Origin: an uncultured Pseudomonadota bacterium | GTDB taxonomy: Bacteria; Pseudomonadota; Gammaproteobacteria; Ga0077536 | DNA: 64,000 bases | Assembly: GCA_903825645.1 (NCBI GenBank) | Contig: CAIKBL010000004.1 | Location: forward strand, 24,706-88,705 | Direction of reading: 5' to 3' | Part shown: one piece after another, positions 63,860-64,000 of the stretch | Numbering within the stretch: the stretch's first letter is position 1 | Layout: every line of letters begins with the position of its first letter | Made by a program: the position numbers and the translations under genes | The notes under the pieces: generated by a model | What the model saw: only the letters and a program-made list of their open reading frames with translations | Databases searched by the model: none | What the model was told of the DNA's origin: nothing

Positions 63860-64000
63860 TGTTGCGGCCGAATGAAAATTGACCAGTTTATGAAGGTTGT
63901 GCCGAACGAAAATTGACCAGGGTGGTTCAATCGACCTGCTTACTTTTTAAGCAGGGAGTCGAGGTGATCACAATGGACATGTTGGGCAAGGTAAGGCGCA
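63860..64000 (+). mobile_element. IS21-family insertion sequence, left end only
   Basis: The end begins TGTTGCGGCCGAATG. Two copies of GCCGAA(T/C)GAAAATTGACCAG lie at 63867-63886 and 63901-63920, one mismatch apart, the repeated terminal binding sites typical of IS21 elements. An istA-like gene follows in the outward-in direction. The rest of the element is outside the window. Confidence 0.85.
63964..64000 (+). CDS. istA: IS21-family transposase IstA, 5' fragment
   Basis: GTG 63964 with GGAG-like sequence upstream, then VITMDMLGKVRR to the window edge; ATG 63973 is an alternative. MDMLGKVRR matches the start of many IS21 IstA proteins. Only about 12 codons are visible. Confidence 0.7.
   Translation, partial: MITMDMLGKVRR

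Noticed and set aside
1..64000. tRNA, rRNA, CRISPR array, classical riboswitch
   Set aside because: Reading of intergenic regions found no cloverleaf, repeat-spacer array or known riboswitch core; a covariance-model search would be needed to exclude small RNAs.

Overview
The window looks like a piece of a gammaproteobacterial chromosome. Three things point that way: a co-directional alaC-hom-thrC-rpfE-recJ-prfB-lysS cluster whose recJ/rpfE/prfB/lysS part resembles that of xanthomonads and their relatives, a yeaG-yeaH-ycgB stress operon, and yhdP next to rng. A HiPIP electron carrier and a relative wealth of acyl-CoA enzymes suggest an environmental Nevskiales- or Chromatiales-like lineage, but the order cannot be fixed from sequence reading alone. 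No rRNA, tRNA or CRISPR array was seen.

Layout. 1-1.7 kb: a frameshifted DUF488 remnant and argG. 1.7-3.6 kb (minus): hvfABC, a small RiPP-type metallophore operon. 3.7-13 kb (minus): lysS, prfB with an intact programmed +1 frameshift, recJ, rpfE-like, thrC, hom and an AlaC-type aminotransferase. 13-17.3 kb: tldD, a GlcD-type FAD oxidase and a GlgC homologue that has lost its key active-site residues. 17.5-28.9 kb: rng-yhdP-nudJ-mnmA (tightly packed), acnA with a strong terminator, a small membrane protein and a drug-exporter-like MFS protein.

29-47.3 kb is a catabolic/accessory stretch: CaiB-type CoA transferase, GFA-type protein, alpha/beta hydrolase, DMT exporter, Nudix hydrolase, HiPIP, acetoacetate-decarboxylase-like protein, tandem luciferase-like (LLM) oxidoreductases, MFS, acyl-CoA ligase, amino-acid permease, a third LLM enzyme, truncated globin, nitroreductase, crotonase, acyl-CoA dehydrogenase and a thiolase-like protein lacking the usual nucleophilic Cys. 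Together they suggest CoA-ester catabolism of an unidentified acid or terpenoid/steroid-like substrate.

47.4-64 kb: small envelope proteins; yeaG-yeaH-ycgB behind a candidate sigma-54 promoter, with an in-frame amber in yeaG and no ordinary start codon for yeaH; an NAT-like gene; then a gene-sparse 55-60 kb stretch holding a baeRF-like gene out of frame at an A10 tract, a conserved membrane protein, a secreted protein and a DksA-type zinc-finger protein. After a VOC protein, an MFS protein and a serine hydrolase, the window ends in a cytochrome b561 gene cut by an IS21-family element, of which only the left end and the first codons of istA are inside.

Most notable: the GlgC-like pseudoenzyme, the amber/AUA lesions in yeaGH, the A10 slippage candidate, the two-core EGKCG metallophore and the IS21-cut b561. 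Several of these single-base oddities could be sequencing or assembly errors, which is stated at each entry.
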